DNA of 64,000 nucleotides from Dioscorea cayenensis subsp. rotundata (Eukaryota; Streptophyta; Magnoliopsida; Dioscoreales; Dioscoreaceae): contig NC_052486.1 in the NCBI RefSeq assembly GCF_009730915.1, positions 21,605,589 to 21,669,588 of the forward strand, read 5' to 3'. Numbering within the stretch: the stretch's first letter is position 1; every line of letters starts with the position of its first letter. The notes beneath the pieces were generated by a model. That model saw only the letters and a list, made by a program, of their open reading frames with translations, was not told the DNA's origin and did not search any database. A program made the position numbers and the translations under genes. This document shows, piece after piece, positions 23,401 through 35,504 of this stretch.

Positions 23401-25810
23401 TATGCATATTTTTGACACTTGAGAGCAAGTTGGTAGTCATGTTATGCATCACGTTATGTAAGTAATCAAATCAAAAGACCACTTTTTATTTTCATCATAG
23501 AAAGCAAGGAATTCAACAAAGTGGAATATGCCTACACAAGTAGCATGCCTTTGCATTCATTGTTATAACCACATTAGGTAATACAACATTGATTAATCTT
23601 TAATTGCTTCATTAGCCTTATTCATTAAATGATTTCAACATATTAACTTAAAAAAAAAAGTAAATAAAGAATCATTAATGGTCTTTTTCCAAATTAAAAG
23701 CAAATTTGAAATATTCAAGCAACACAAACTCTTTAATTAAATTAATCTAATTTATAAAATATAACAATAAATAGCTCTAATAGGCGTTCACACAAGTTTG
23801 GAATTAATGAATTAAAATTAAAAGTTTGATTATTTTTTACCATATAACTTCAAAGTCATTTTTCACATAAATAAAGATACTGCATAAAAATTAAATCAAA
23901 TTTTATGTTAATCAAACCAAATCAATGTTTCATATAATGGGATTCCAATAGCCTAAATATATTCATGTTTCCACATTGAAAATGATGAATAAGTTTCTTT
24001 AAAAAGTCGAACATATTCTTGTCAAACTTATAGGGCCCAAGCACCAAAAATTAGTTAGGATTTCCTCTTCCAAAGTCTCTTCAATCTCATCAAATAACAA
24101 ATTACCTTAATCAATACATCTCTTATTAAGATGTAATTTTCTAATGATTTTTAAGGTTTTTCTTCTCTCTTTTGATCGTTCTGTTTTATCCTCATGTTTT
24201 TATAATAAATTAATAATTGCGACAAACTCTACGTACGCATTTTAATCTTATATCAAATGACAAATAACTATCAAGTTAAATCATGAAAACGAAATGTATG
24301 TATATGTATAACATAGTTGATTTTGATTTTTTTTTATAAATTATTAATTAATTGTTATACTCGATAGACCTCAATTAGTCTTAGATTTATATTGAAAATA
24401 GGAAAATTTATATTAAAACAAAACATAATGTGTTTCCTTCACATAAATTTGATTGTATAATTAATAAAAAAAATTTCGATTCTCAATTCTTTTTTATAAA
24501 ATTTGTTAAACTAGTATATATATATGCAGACATTGAGGTTTCAACTTCTTTGGTTAAAGCGAATTGATAAAAATGTATGTGTAGTAGCTTGTCTGCATTA
24601 TAAAAAATAAAATTTGTTTACAATACTTATAATTAAAAAATATAATATATATATATATACATATAGAAATAGTATATTTTGGTATTTAAAAAGGAGATTG
24701 TAATATAGTCAAATGTACATGTAGACAAACATAAAGGTAAGAGGCAGCATCTTCACATTGAAGTCTAACCATGTGATTGAATCAGGGTCCCATTGCACCA
24801 AGTCCCTCCCTGACCACTTTGTCTCTACTCTATAACTCCAACTCCTAAAACCAAATCAACTTAATTATTATATTAACTAACAACTTTTATTCCTTAACTA
24901 TTCTTTCTCTTTTATTATTTTATTATTTTTTAATTCTTACTTATTCTCTACTTTCAACCTCTGTTTTTTTTTTTCATTTATTCCCTATTATATTCCTTTT
25001 TTTCCTTCTTCTTCTTCCTATTTTTAATATATATATATATAATTTTTTGACATGCTAATTTATGAAAATCATCTATTCTAAATCAGTCTAAATAAAATAT
25101 TAAAGCTTTAATAAAAAAAATAGGTTTTTATAACCCATATTTTTTAAGTACACAAAGATTAAACTTGAAACTGTTTATTTAAATATCATAAATTTCAATC
25201 ACTTTTAATAATAATAATAACAATTATTATAATAATAATAATTATTATTATTATTTATCTATATAACAATTTTTTTGGGGTCTATTTGTATAATAAATAA
25301 ATGATTCATACATACATGATTAATTACAAATCGAATAATATATTATTTATTTTATTTATATAATAAATATAAATGAGCGAAAGAGAAAGAAAGAGAGTGG
25401 AAGACACCAAAGTCCCTTTTGTTCTCTTTACTCATCCAACAGACAACAACCAACTCATTAGTGCAAAGTTGCCTGCCTTGTGCCTCTTCACTAGTATTTT
25501 TCTATTTTACTATCCCACTATTCTAACCTAACCTTTAATCATCATCATTTATTATTATTATTATTATTATTGTTATTATTATTACTACACAATTTATCAT
25601 ACTACATACACATATAAATAGCCAATCTCAAATCCCAAATATATACAAATTTTCACTTACAAAATTTAAAATAAAATAAAAATTAAGTTATTAAGCTGGA
25701 AAATATTTATTTAGAACACTCTTCTGATTTTATTTTTAATGTAAAAAAAATTAATAATAATTTTAGTACTATTTAATTTATTATTATTTAGAAAAATAGT
25801 ACACAGTTTC

Positions 25811-26095
25811 ACGCAGAGTTTCCCGCCGGTTTATGCAGTTAGTTGAAGGGGTTGGGTCAGTTACGATCCCAAATCTTTATTAGAATTACGAGAATACCCC
25901 CCATGAATGGTATTTTCGTAATAAATACTTAAGTTAGGGAATCCGTTTCCGAGTGAATTTCCCGATTCCCCCACACGCACGGACGGTGAGGATCCACTTG
26001 AACACGAATCTCGAAGCACAAGATTCACGTTTCCTAACACGTTTCCCAAACAGGCCAAGTTGGTCATGGGTGCGTTTCGAGTGATCCGCTCCAAA
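25811..26095. other. GC-richer island, possible transposon fragment
   Basis: This 285-bp segment is sharply less AT-rich than the DNA around it and contains CACGTTTCCCAAACAGGCC near its right end, the kind of GTTTGG-bearing terminus often seen in plant small DNA transposons. The partner terminus was not found. It has no supported ORF. Confidence 0.25.
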
Positions 26096-26685
26096 AAATA
26101 TATATATATATATATATATATTTATAAATAGATAATAATCAAATAAAAATTAAATTAAATTAAATTTTTAAAAAAAACGAGCATTTTTCATCGGTGATTC
26201 CAAGATGTGGTCCAAATGAATACAATTATCACTAATCAGTGATTAATGATACGCAAAGTAGTAATTAGTGATCGCGAATAAAGATTCGAATTGATTTGGA
26301 AAAGTTCCAGAAAAAAATTTCTACTTTAATTTTTCATCGGAGATTCCAAGAAAAGAATAATACAATGCTCGCTAATGAATAGTAATTAGTGATTGTTAAT
26401 TAGTGATTAGTGATTGTAAGTGAAGATTATTTAGCACGGAATCGCACAGTTGGGATGGGAAACGTGGACCAAATGAGAAAATTAACGAAATGTTTAAAAA
26501 AAGTTTTTTTAAAAAAAATTAAAAAATAGAGAAAAAAACAGTGGAGAAGAAGATGAAGCTCTATATTTATTTACTCAATTAATTAATTTCGACAAAAAAA
26601 AATTCAGCAAAGAGAGTAAATAAATTAGATTTAAAAAAAGAAAGAAAAAAATTCTTTTGGGAGGGTGGGTACCTGGAGAAGGGAA

Positions 26686-27606
26686 TCAGCGGCGGGAGAA
26701 GTCGGGATCGGAGACGGCGGAGAGCTCGACGTCGTCGTCGATGGGAGCGGGGAGGTTGAGATCGATGAAGGAGTCGATGAGCTTCGGAGTGGACGGAGGC
26801 GGCGGCGGAGGAGGAGGAGGAGGAGGAGGAGGGAGGTGAGGAAGCGGTGAAACGGAGACGGTGGTAGTGAGATGAGAGCGCTTGTGACCGCCGAGGGCTT
26901 GGCCGGAGCTGAAGACACGGAAGCAAATGGGACACTCATGGATCCTATCGGCATTGGCATCGGACGATTCAGTGGCTTCGTGGATCTGAGGGTTTGGGAT
27001 CGATGAAAGCTTCGATTGCTTAGTTGAATCCTTGGATTCCTTCTTGTGGCTCGCGCGGTGGCCACCGAGAGCTTGGTAGGATCGGAAGACTTTGTTGCAG
27101 GTTCCACACTGGAATCGGCTCCGGCGGGATGATCGGGCGGCGGGGGAGACGCGTTCATCGTCATCGGAGGAATCGGAGGGGTCGGATCGGGACCAGGAGT
27201 CACGGGATAGCATCATGAGAGAAAGGGCAACGTCTTCTTCAGTGGTAGCATCGGAGATGGAGCTCGCCGGTTCTTGCTCGGCTCCACGATGGCGCTTCGA
27301 TCGCCGGCGGTTGTCTCCACGCGGTGACTCCGTCTCACTCTCACGATCTTGGACGACGATTGAAGAGCCAGCTCCGGCATCGAACTCTGGATCCACGAGC
27401 TTGAAGCTCTTCTTAGGGTTTTCTCGCAAGACGTAGCCAAGTCCCGCCGCTTCGTCGAAGGCGTCGTCATCCGATGAGGAGGATGATGCCGGCGATAGGG
27501 ACGGCGACGGCGGGGAAGCGGCGGCGACGTGGGATCTCATGTGGCCGCCGAGGGCTCGGCCGTTGGCGAAGCGGCGGAAGCACAGCTTGCAAGCGTGCTT
27601 GTCCAT
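26686..27606 (-). CDS. three-finger C2H2 EAR repressor, ZAT4/ZAT9-like
   Basis: An intronless 306-residue nuclear transcription factor of the plant C1 C2H2 family, whose EAR members repress target genes, often in stress responses. Finger 1 is at the very N-terminus (Cys6, Cys9, His22, His26; core GRALGGHMRSH). Finger 2 has Cys167, Cys170, His183, His187 (core [11 protein letters not shown]). Finger 3 has Cys225, Cys228, His241, His245 (core [11 protein letters not shown]). A basic NRRRSKRHR (99-107) could be a nuclear signal. EEDVALSLMMLS (123-134) is the L-box. Residues 259-271 are an uninterrupted proline run encoded by a (GGA/GGC)-rich track on the plus strand. The C-terminal FIDLNLPAP (280-288) is a DLNxxP EAR motif that recruits TOPLESS-type corepressors. 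The ATG at 27606 directly precedes finger 1, as in relatives. Confidence 0.94.
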   Translation of the reverse strand: MDKHACKLCFRRFANGRALGGHMRSHVAAASPPSPSLSPASSSSSDDDAFDEAAGLGYVLRENPKKSFKLVDPEFDAGAGSSIVVQDRESETESPRGDNRRRSKRHRGAEQEPASSISDATTEEDVALSLMMLSRDSWSRSDPSDSSDDDERVSPAARSSRRSRFQCGTCNKVFRSYQALGGHRASHKKESKDSTKQSKLSSIPNPQIHEATESSDANADRIHECPICFRVFSSGQALGGHKRSHLTTTVSVSPLPHLPPPPPPPPPPPPPSTPKLIDSFIDLNLPAPIDDDVELSAVSDPDFSRR

Positions 27607-30305
27607 TTCGAGAGAATGAGAGAATGAAAACGAAGCGAAGAAGAAGCAAGCGTTCTCTCTCTCAATAAAAGAAAATGAGAACGCATTCCCGTTTTTATGT
27701 TTTCATTGTTTTCTGTTTTCATTTTCGGCGTTTTCTGTTTTCTTTATTTTCTTTGTTTTCTTTGTTTTCTGTCTGAATGGGAAAAAGGGACATTGCTTTT
27801 TCAGTTTAAACCCTGTGATTTTTCTTTATTCTTTTTTTAATATATATATAATAATAATAATAATTTTTATTTTATCCCTTTCAAAGGAAAAGATTTTTCT
27901 TAAAAGATTAGTCATTTTTTTATTGACATTCAGTCAGAGCGACTTTTCTTGGATTTTGTTTTTTTTAGGGTTGTTTAAAAATATTAATTGAATTGGAAAT
28001 GAAGAAGCGTTAAAATGGAATATTGAAAACAAGGAGATTAATGGAGTGATTAATGGTAATTAATTGGGTAATTAAGGAGTTTTAAGTGGGAGTTATAGTT
28101 TTTAGGAGGTTATGGCATTATGTGAGAAAACCCATGAAAATTTTATTTTATTTTATTTTTTTGAGAATTTTGGGGTGTGTGTTATGATTTTGAGAAAGTT
28201 GAGGGGTGTATTTGAGTTTGCTGGGGATTTATGGATTGGGACCCAGCAAGGACAAGTCAAGAAAGATTGTTGGAACTCAAAGCATGCATGCCACGTGGCA
28301 CATTGAGATAATCCCCTATTTTTTTTTTTTTTTAAATTAAAAATATATTTATTGATTTTAGATAAACTAATAAGTTTTAGAATAATGAAACTTTAATTAA
28401 TTAATTATAGTGTTTTTAATTTGGGAAGGTTAACTGTTGGGATATGTTGGATCATGCCACGCTGCCAGTTGATTAAAATAAAGAAACCTTATAAAATTGT
28501 AACTAAATAAATGATTTCTAAATTAGTATTATAAAAATGGCATTACTATGTTACCATCCAAATTATTATTTACTTTCCTTTTTTTCACTCTCATTAGGGA
28601 TTTTTAGACATATAAAATTGATATTAAAATTGATAGGAATAAAAAATATAGAAAATTTTTATTTTATATGGTTAAATATAAGTAGAAAAGTTAAATATAA
28701 ATATTTTTTAAAAAAAAGGGAGGAAAAAAATTAACTTATAATATGAAATTATATGAGGGACTTTTACTTAATAATGCCCGTCAATCAAAAGGGAGTAAAT
28801 GCCGTATTGTTAGGAGTTAGCTCACGACGAAGTCCTCTCTAACTTCAGTGCTTAAAGCGTGTGGAGTTTGGCACGTGTAAGAACTTGATCATTTTTTTAA
28901 TAATAATAATAATAATATATTTTTTATAAATAATTTTTGGTTGAGAGAAAAACATTTTTCCTGTTAAAATTTTCTTGAATTTGTCATTATTTCCTGAAAT
29001 TTCATATTTAATAGTAAAATAAGACATTTGAGATTTGTTTTATAAATATTTAAATTTGACTTGAAATGGAATATAATTCTTATGTTTTGACCTCTAATAA
29101 ATAATATTATGGAATATCTTTCAAGGAATATTTTGGAATATATTTGTAATTATTGGTAAAAGGGAGGGGTTATATGCAAATAAGGATTGAAGTTTTTCAA
29201 AACGGCGCCTCACTGAAGTCATGACTTCACATGGAACTCTTTGTTTCAAGTCTAAACTTTTGTTTTTATTTAGAAATTTATAAATTTGTTAAATCACTAT
29301 AAATATTTCAGAAAATCAATTTGATAACTTTATTTGGCATAATTAACGTTATTTTTTTTTTAAAAAAAAAGCAGAACATCATATTAGCATCATTTTACTA
29401 AATTATAAATTTCTCAATAAATACTATTAATAATTTATTTTTTAAAGTTTTTATCTAAAAATGGTAATAACAACAGAAAAAAAGTAATTATTATTATATG
29501 CCACTAATAAAAATTAAAAAAAAAAAGAATATAAGAGAATCATGTAACTTGTGTACCAATTTGATGGTTAGGTTTTTTTTTTATTTTCATAACAAAACAT
29601 GGAACTTGGAGGTCTCCAATTTCCAATTTTAGGTATGACCATCATATCATCATGGTTATACATGCACAACCTCCATCATCCATCTACTTTTATTCCCCCA
29701 AAATTTTCTATATTTTCTATATTTTTTTATTTTTCAAAAATTCAGGTAGTCTTGTACAATGGTCTTTTGTTTAATTAATTTTCAAAACATCTTGTGAGTG
29801 TTTTGGTTTTTATTTACATCTACACATAAAGAGTTTCTTGCATTGTTTTTTAAAAAAATTATCATAATTAACCCAATAAAATTCTTTTCCAATTTTTTTC
29901 CCCAAAAGAACTCATAGTTCACTTACACAGGGTCACTTGCTTAAGCTTGAAATAGAAAATTTTCATTACTAGCAAATTCAAATTCTCCCGGTAGTAAAAT
30001 AATGATAATAGGTCCCTAATGTGGGTTCAAACTTACAACTTGAGCCTCATATCTCAGGTGAAAGTGATTAGATGTTCACTTCTTGACTCCATACACGTCT
30101 CTAACTTTGTAATTTGTCCACTTTGCCAAAAATAAATTTACAAAATTCCATATTAAATTGGATATCATATTAATAGAAAATGGTTGCTCCAAATCACTAG
30201 TAATTTAATGAAAAAGATAAAACAAAACTTGCCCTTCATTGAAGAAATAGCTGTTTGGTTTTTTTTTTTTTCAACTAAAACAGTAAAAGGTTTAATATCC
30301 ACACT

Positions 30306-30343
<38 letters not shown>

Positions 30344-32444
30344 AACTTGAATATTAAATTAGACAAACTTATTTGGTCTGAACTTTTTTTTAGTACTAAA
30401 ATTCAAAAGTCAAAAATCTTGAATATTAAATTAGACAAACTTATTTGGTCTGAACTTTTTTTTAGTACTAAAATTCAAAAGTCAAAAATAAACATATTTT
30501 TAATGTGAAAGACTAAAAATGGGCAATTACTCTCTGGGCCACACGTGACTTTATTTCTTTAAATTTTTAATCAATAAAAAAACAAAAACAAGCTCTTAAG
30601 TAAACAAGTCTGGTCAACAGATCATTTCATAAACAAGAGCAACAAAGACTCGCACAAAAATAAATTTAGATAAATTAATAATTTTTCAGGCAATAAAAGA
30701 GAAGCACCATCATTGTCTTAACTCAGTCTCAAGAGTGTATAGTTTCCATTCTTATTTCTTACTTGTTGATCGGGTCGTTGAAAAGTTTCAATCATTTAAT
30801 ATGATTTATATATATATATATATATATGGAAATGGTAATTTAAAAACATCCTAGATTACTATTCTCTAAGAATGTTTTACTTACAGCCGTTGAATCATTA
30901 TCCAATTGCTGTTTGTTTATAATGATCACAACCACCGGATTACCATACGATGGCTACTGTAGACGTCTTCATATTTAAAATCTAGGAGCGTCCTTAAATT
31001 ACAAGTCCTCATATAATATATATATATATATGACTCATATATTAGAGGTATGTGCAAACTATCTAAATGTATAATACGCCTTGCAAGGTCATTCCCAGGT
31101 TTTCACTTGTGCGTAAGAGACCCGGTGCCAATAGATTAAAGTGATGTTGGCTCATGAAATTTCATATCTATGTGCCAAAAAAAACTTATTTTTTTCATAA
31201 AATTGAAGAACAAGAAATTTTGCCGGGGTACATTTTTAATTATAAAATTATATAGTGGTATAAATGTGAGAAAAAAAAACAATATTGGAATAAAGTAACC
31301 AGCAACCACCCAATAATTCCAATTTGAGGCATATTCCAATGTCTCTATTGCATTAACATGGAAAACATGGTGTCCAATACTAAACATGCTTGGCCTGGAT
31401 TATTATCAGGTAAACCAAACAGTATTCTTAATTACATATATATAATCTTACTTTATATAATAGAGAATCCTTTGTACCTTGGGATCCTCTGCCATGAATT
31501 ATACAGGTACAGTAATGGCAAAAGAGTAAATCCAATCTTCTTTCTCAGTCAAGGTCACACTAATTAATTAAGCAAGATTCTCATATTAATCCAAAGGAAA
31601 ATGACAGAATTGTTTTTGCTAATTTAACTCTTAAAATTGACCATAACTTTCAAGATTGGCATGCTTGGAGTTGGAGTCTTAAGAAGTTTGGTTATAAGTA
31701 TATAAAGGGTTGGAAAAAACAAGTGTTACCCTACCATGCAGTTTAATATATAATGGCATGAGAGCTTTGAGAAGACAAAGACAGAATGATCCTTGTAGTA
31801 CTTTTCTGCAACTTGACTTTGCATGGATTGCAGGTCTGAATGTGCCCAGACTTGGTCACCAGCAGACTCATTAAGAGTGCAAGTAATCAAAGTTTTGGTC
31901 AATTCTAATCTCTGAACTTTCTAGGAAAGACCATGGCATAATTCATTTAATTTCCAGTCTAACAGTACTTGTCACTACAGCAGTAACATAGACAGAGGTA
32001 ATGAACATGTAACTCAAAACTCATGTGGTCATGCTCTAAACAAAAGAGGTCCATGGCTAGATGCCTTCAAAGAAAATAGTTTTTTGACTTCATAACCTTG
32101 ACTTTGGAGGCAAAAGTAGAGCATTCATTGAGATTGAAGTTTTCATGAACCACAATGCACCAAAAAAGAAGACAATATCTTCAGAAAAATAAAATATATA
32201 TATGAAAAAAAGTACCTATGGGTGGTGTTATGTGGGAGACAAGGCCACTCTCCTTTGTGCATTTAGACAAGGCTCACTTCATTGCATTTGCAGAAAGTTA
32301 GCCAACCACCCCTAGACTTCCAAGTGGACAAGGACCTGATAACAAATGAATGATCTGGTGGTTTGTAATCCAGTAGTTAAAATAATATGATTCAGTAGAT
32401 ATATTATTAAAGCAGAAAAGATGGGTTGGGTCGGTTACTTAGTG
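27607..32444. other. intergenic AT-rich region
   Basis: The first few hundred bases should contain the promoter of the C2H2 gene (T-rich, with repeated TTTTCTTT words). The rest is AT-rich with no recognised gene. It includes a perfect 72-bp tandem duplication at 30346-30489, (TA)n runs at about 30310-30341 and 30810-30828, and a patch at about 31085-31138 whose reverse complement resembles the SINE-like patch at 17.2 kb. Confidence 0.55.
30346..30489. repeat. perfect 72-bp tandem duplication
   Basis: Positions 30346-30417 are repeated without a mismatch at 30418-30489 (unit begins CTTGAATATTAAATTAGAC). Perfect identity in neutral AT-rich DNA points to a recent duplication or an assembly artefact. 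Confidence 0.95.
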
Positions 32445-32573
32445 TCATTCAACTGCAGGAGAAGAAAAGAAAAGTAAATCTCAGATAAGATGCCAATGTT
32501 TACTTACTGCTATCCATGCTGGAGCATCTTTTCAGCCAATCTTCTTGTGAGCTTCCTTCCTGAGTAACAATCT
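32445..32573 (-). CDS. last two exons of an unrecognised minus-strand gene (partial model)
   Basis: On the minus strand an acceptor (GCTTTTTCAG) opens a 66-nt coding-like segment, 32508-32573, reading IVTQEGSSQEDWLKRCSSM. It closes at a strong donor (GCA/GTAAGT). A polypyrimidine-rich acceptor (TTTCTTCTCCTGCAG) follows at 32453-32467, and joining the two gives a short tail ending IE and TGA at 32445-32447. Splice signals, phase and composition agree, which is unusual for random AT-rich DNA. Other exon-like pieces on the same strand lie at about 33645-33700 (FKHGHYSTVHCK) and 33490-33613 (TMQASQHRMTASQQ). I do not recognise the protein family, and no complete model from a start codon could be built. 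Confidence 0.4.
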
Positions 32574-33099
32574 CTGAAAAAGCACAGCTATTTCCTGTTA
32601 TAAATATATTATATATATATATATATATATATAAAGGAAAAAAAGAAGAACACTTTACCAGCATCTAGTTAAGTGATTATATTTGGAGAATAAAATTGGT
32701 TTATCTCATGGTATCTTTCAGTGCAGAACAAGTAGAATAATGGCCTGAAAATCAAAAGAAAATAGGTCTCCTTTGTTTGTGAGTGAGATTGTGAGACTTT
32801 GATACAAAATCATCTCATTGGTTGGACAACAACCAAGAAATTAACAACTGATAACTGTTAAAAGAATTCCAAGCAAGATGTCAGGCTCAATTGTTCAAAA
32901 GAATATAAGATTGATTCTGGAAAATTAAGCAACTTCTATATGCATTACGAATAAGTACTCTAATTGAAAGACGAATCCACAGCCAACAGCAGAAGTAGCA
33001 TTAAAACAATGTCTAAATGGTCCTGCTTATTCATCCATGGCCTCAAGAAGTAAACTGAAACAAGAAAACATCACTGATTTGATAAACAAATTGACACCA

Positions 33100-33460
33100 A
33101 AATTGAGAAGGGATCTCGCTTAAAGTACAAACATCTCACATATAGACGACATTTTCAGTAGAGGCACATAGATAAAAACACTTGCAGGCAATAATAACAT
33201 CCAGACACAGAAGAGATGCTCACTTAAAGTATAATTGTATCACATGTAGATGAAATTTTTGGCACAGAAAATCACACAAGAATTACACAAGGGGATAAAG
33301 ACATCCAGGAGCAACAAACTAAAAGACAAAAAATAATGCAGTAATGCTCTCTCAAAGTACAATTGTATAACATATAGATGAAACCATTGGTGCCAAATAT
33401 CATACAAAAATATCGCAACAAAGTTACAAAATGTCAACCAAAGGGGTAACTGAATAATCC
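33100..33460. repeat. degenerate tandem repeat, about 120-bp unit, three copies
   Basis: Three diverged copies each carry a TTAAAGTACAA..CTCACATATAGA-like block (about 33118, 33226 and 33350), followed by GCACA..AATATC-like and ACATCCAG-like blocks. Units are about 110-125 bp. Confidence 0.7.
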
Positions 33461-35194
33461 TCCAACAGGTATCCATGACACTGTTTAGCTTACAATTGCT
33501 GTGATGCTGTCATTCTATGTTGTGAGGCTTGCATAGTCTCTGCACATGGGGAACTCTCAAGATTGCTTGTGATGATAGCAGTAAAATTTGGTTTACATGA
33601 TATTACCCTGCATGATAAATCTTAGAAATTGGCATTCAAATAATGAACTTACACTTGCAATGAACTGTGCTATAATGACCATGCTTAAACATTGATGCCT
33701 GCCGGCAATACCCTAGGCTTAATATCATGAGTCAGGAAATCGTCTTAACTATTCAAACGTAAAACTTACTCAACCTATGGTTCCAATTTACAGAACATTT
33801 TATTTATGTCAAAGCAACAAATACAACCATTTAAGGGATTTTTTTTTGTTTATTTATTTATTATTATTTTTTTGGGTGTTGTTGTTTTCCTCATGCTGAG
33901 CTGAATCTTTCAATGGAGAATAAAAAGCTTTGTTAACCTCACTGTACCAAGCACAAATATTTTAGGGATTTTCTCAAAGCCTATTCACAGGCAAGACAAA
34001 TATAAGATTAAGACGCCTTTAACCTTGCAAACTACTGAAATACAAATAGTTTAGACAAACAGAACATATATATTGTTCTCCAAAACAAGAAACTTTCAAA
34101 AATAGCTGACACTGAGAAACCAAGGCAACATTCTTCACTAGTGAAGAAAAAAAACCATTCTACCCTTCTAGCATGTAAGAATTCTAATGTAACTTCGATA
34201 GTCACTCTTAGAAGTTATAGTTCAATGACCAAGTTAGTCAGAGAGGGGCACGCACACACACACACACAAATGTTTTGCAAAGATAATTATGCCATCATTG
34301 ATACTGTAGAAGTTTATACCCAACCAACCCAAGGCTTTTATCACGATGGCTTTCACTTGTAAATGTGACAGGTCCACTAAACTCCCAGGTGGTTGAGGTC
34401 TCAAAGAACTATTTCTTTCTTTTCCTTTATTTAATTTTTTCTTTTATTTTTTTTTGGCAGTAACCTTAATGACCTTCCCAACAATATTTAATTCCTACAC
34501 AACCAAACACATTCAAGCCTTACACTTACAAGCTTAATTCCAAAATTCAATCCTTTCAAAGGTAAACTCTAGGTAGGTAAGCTAATGGCTCATTAGTGAT
34601 CAAGTGCATTAATGCTTTTACACCAAAGTTCTGAGGAAGACCTTTGGGTGTACATTTCAAATTTCATTGACCAGGTTTGGTTTCATCGCCAAGCTCCTCA
34701 AATGCCCTTGAAGGACTAACTAAAGTACATAGGCAAGGAAAACCTAGCACGATAAATTGAGAATAAATCTGGGATCTGCTAATAATAGAAGAACTCATCT
34801 AGTTGGCATACCAAGAAGTCGCATCATAGCCGAAGGATACCTACATTGACTATGGACATAATAAACAATTAAAAAGCAGCGAAAAGAAAAAAATGTCGTC
34901 CAACCACTCATGCAATGTAGAACACATAAGTTTCATGATCTGAAGAACAAGTAAAAATACATGAAAAGAAGTTGGATTTGAAAACAAAAAGCAAAGAAAG
35001 CGTCTCTGTGCTGCACCAAAATTCCAAATATCATTTTTAATTTTTATTTTTGAGTGAAAAACTGAGCTATCAAAATAGCTGAAAAAAGTAAAAGGAAAAA
35101 CAACAACAGCAAATCAAAACTCAAACCCCATAAAAGAACAAGCATCAGTAACCCATCTAGGCAAACCTAAACCTCCAAAAAACAAAGATAGTTG

Positions 35195-35360
35195 GGGGAT
35201 ATGTCTGACCATGACCCGAGCGGCAGTCCTCAATATGGTTTTCCTCCCTGGCAATAGCATTGGTTTTCAAATCCCTTTATGTGATTCCATTAGTTAAACC
35301 AATATCATCTCTTGTGGTTAAACCAATATCATCTCTTGTACCAACACCAACTACAGGTGC
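35195..35360 (-). pseudogene. coding-like remnant with in-frame duplication and one internal stop
   Basis: A single minus-strand frame reads VVGVGTRDDIGLTTRDDIGL, then TNGIT, a TAA at 35277-35279, and resumes in the same frame as NAIAREENHIEDCRSGHGQ. The part before the stop contains a 24-bp direct duplication that keeps the frame. The TAA is one change away from CAA. It lies 145 bp downstream of the TGD1-type stop, on the same strand, and could be an exon of the unrecognised gene whose last exons are at 32.4-32.6 kb, or a spliced 3' untranslated part of TGD1. Product unknown. Confidence 0.35.
35293..35340. repeat. 24-bp tandem duplication
   Basis: GTTAAACCAATATCATCTCT and four following bases occur twice in a row (35293-35316, 35317-35340), differing only in the last base. 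The length is a multiple of three and keeps the minus-strand frame open. Confidence 0.9.
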
Positions 35361-35504
35361 TTGAAATGCAAAGACAATCTTGGAATGCGCAACCAAATTC
35401 AGTGAAAGAAAACAAAATAAATTGAAGAAGACGTTACCTCCAAATGGTTCTTTAAAAATCAACAGCTTTTTTCAATGTACAAACAGGAGTCTTTCAGAAG
35501 AATC

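Larger units (their letters stand above)
20902..26685. other. 5.8-kb AT-rich intergenic region
   Basis: No gene was recognised. It holds a hairpin at 21545-21572, (AT)n at about 21585-21604, (ATA)n at about 21909-21941, a long (TTA)n at 23345-23400, and further TA and TTA runs. A GC-richer island at 25811-26095 and repeated GTGATTAGTGATT-like words at about 26215-26425 stand out and may derive from a DNA transposon, but no terminal inverted repeats were established. Confidence 0.55.

Noticed and set aside
26657..27436. Several plus-strand ORFs opposite the C2H2 repressor
   Set aside because: Arginine/glycine-rich shadows of a GC-rich gene on the other strand; no family features.
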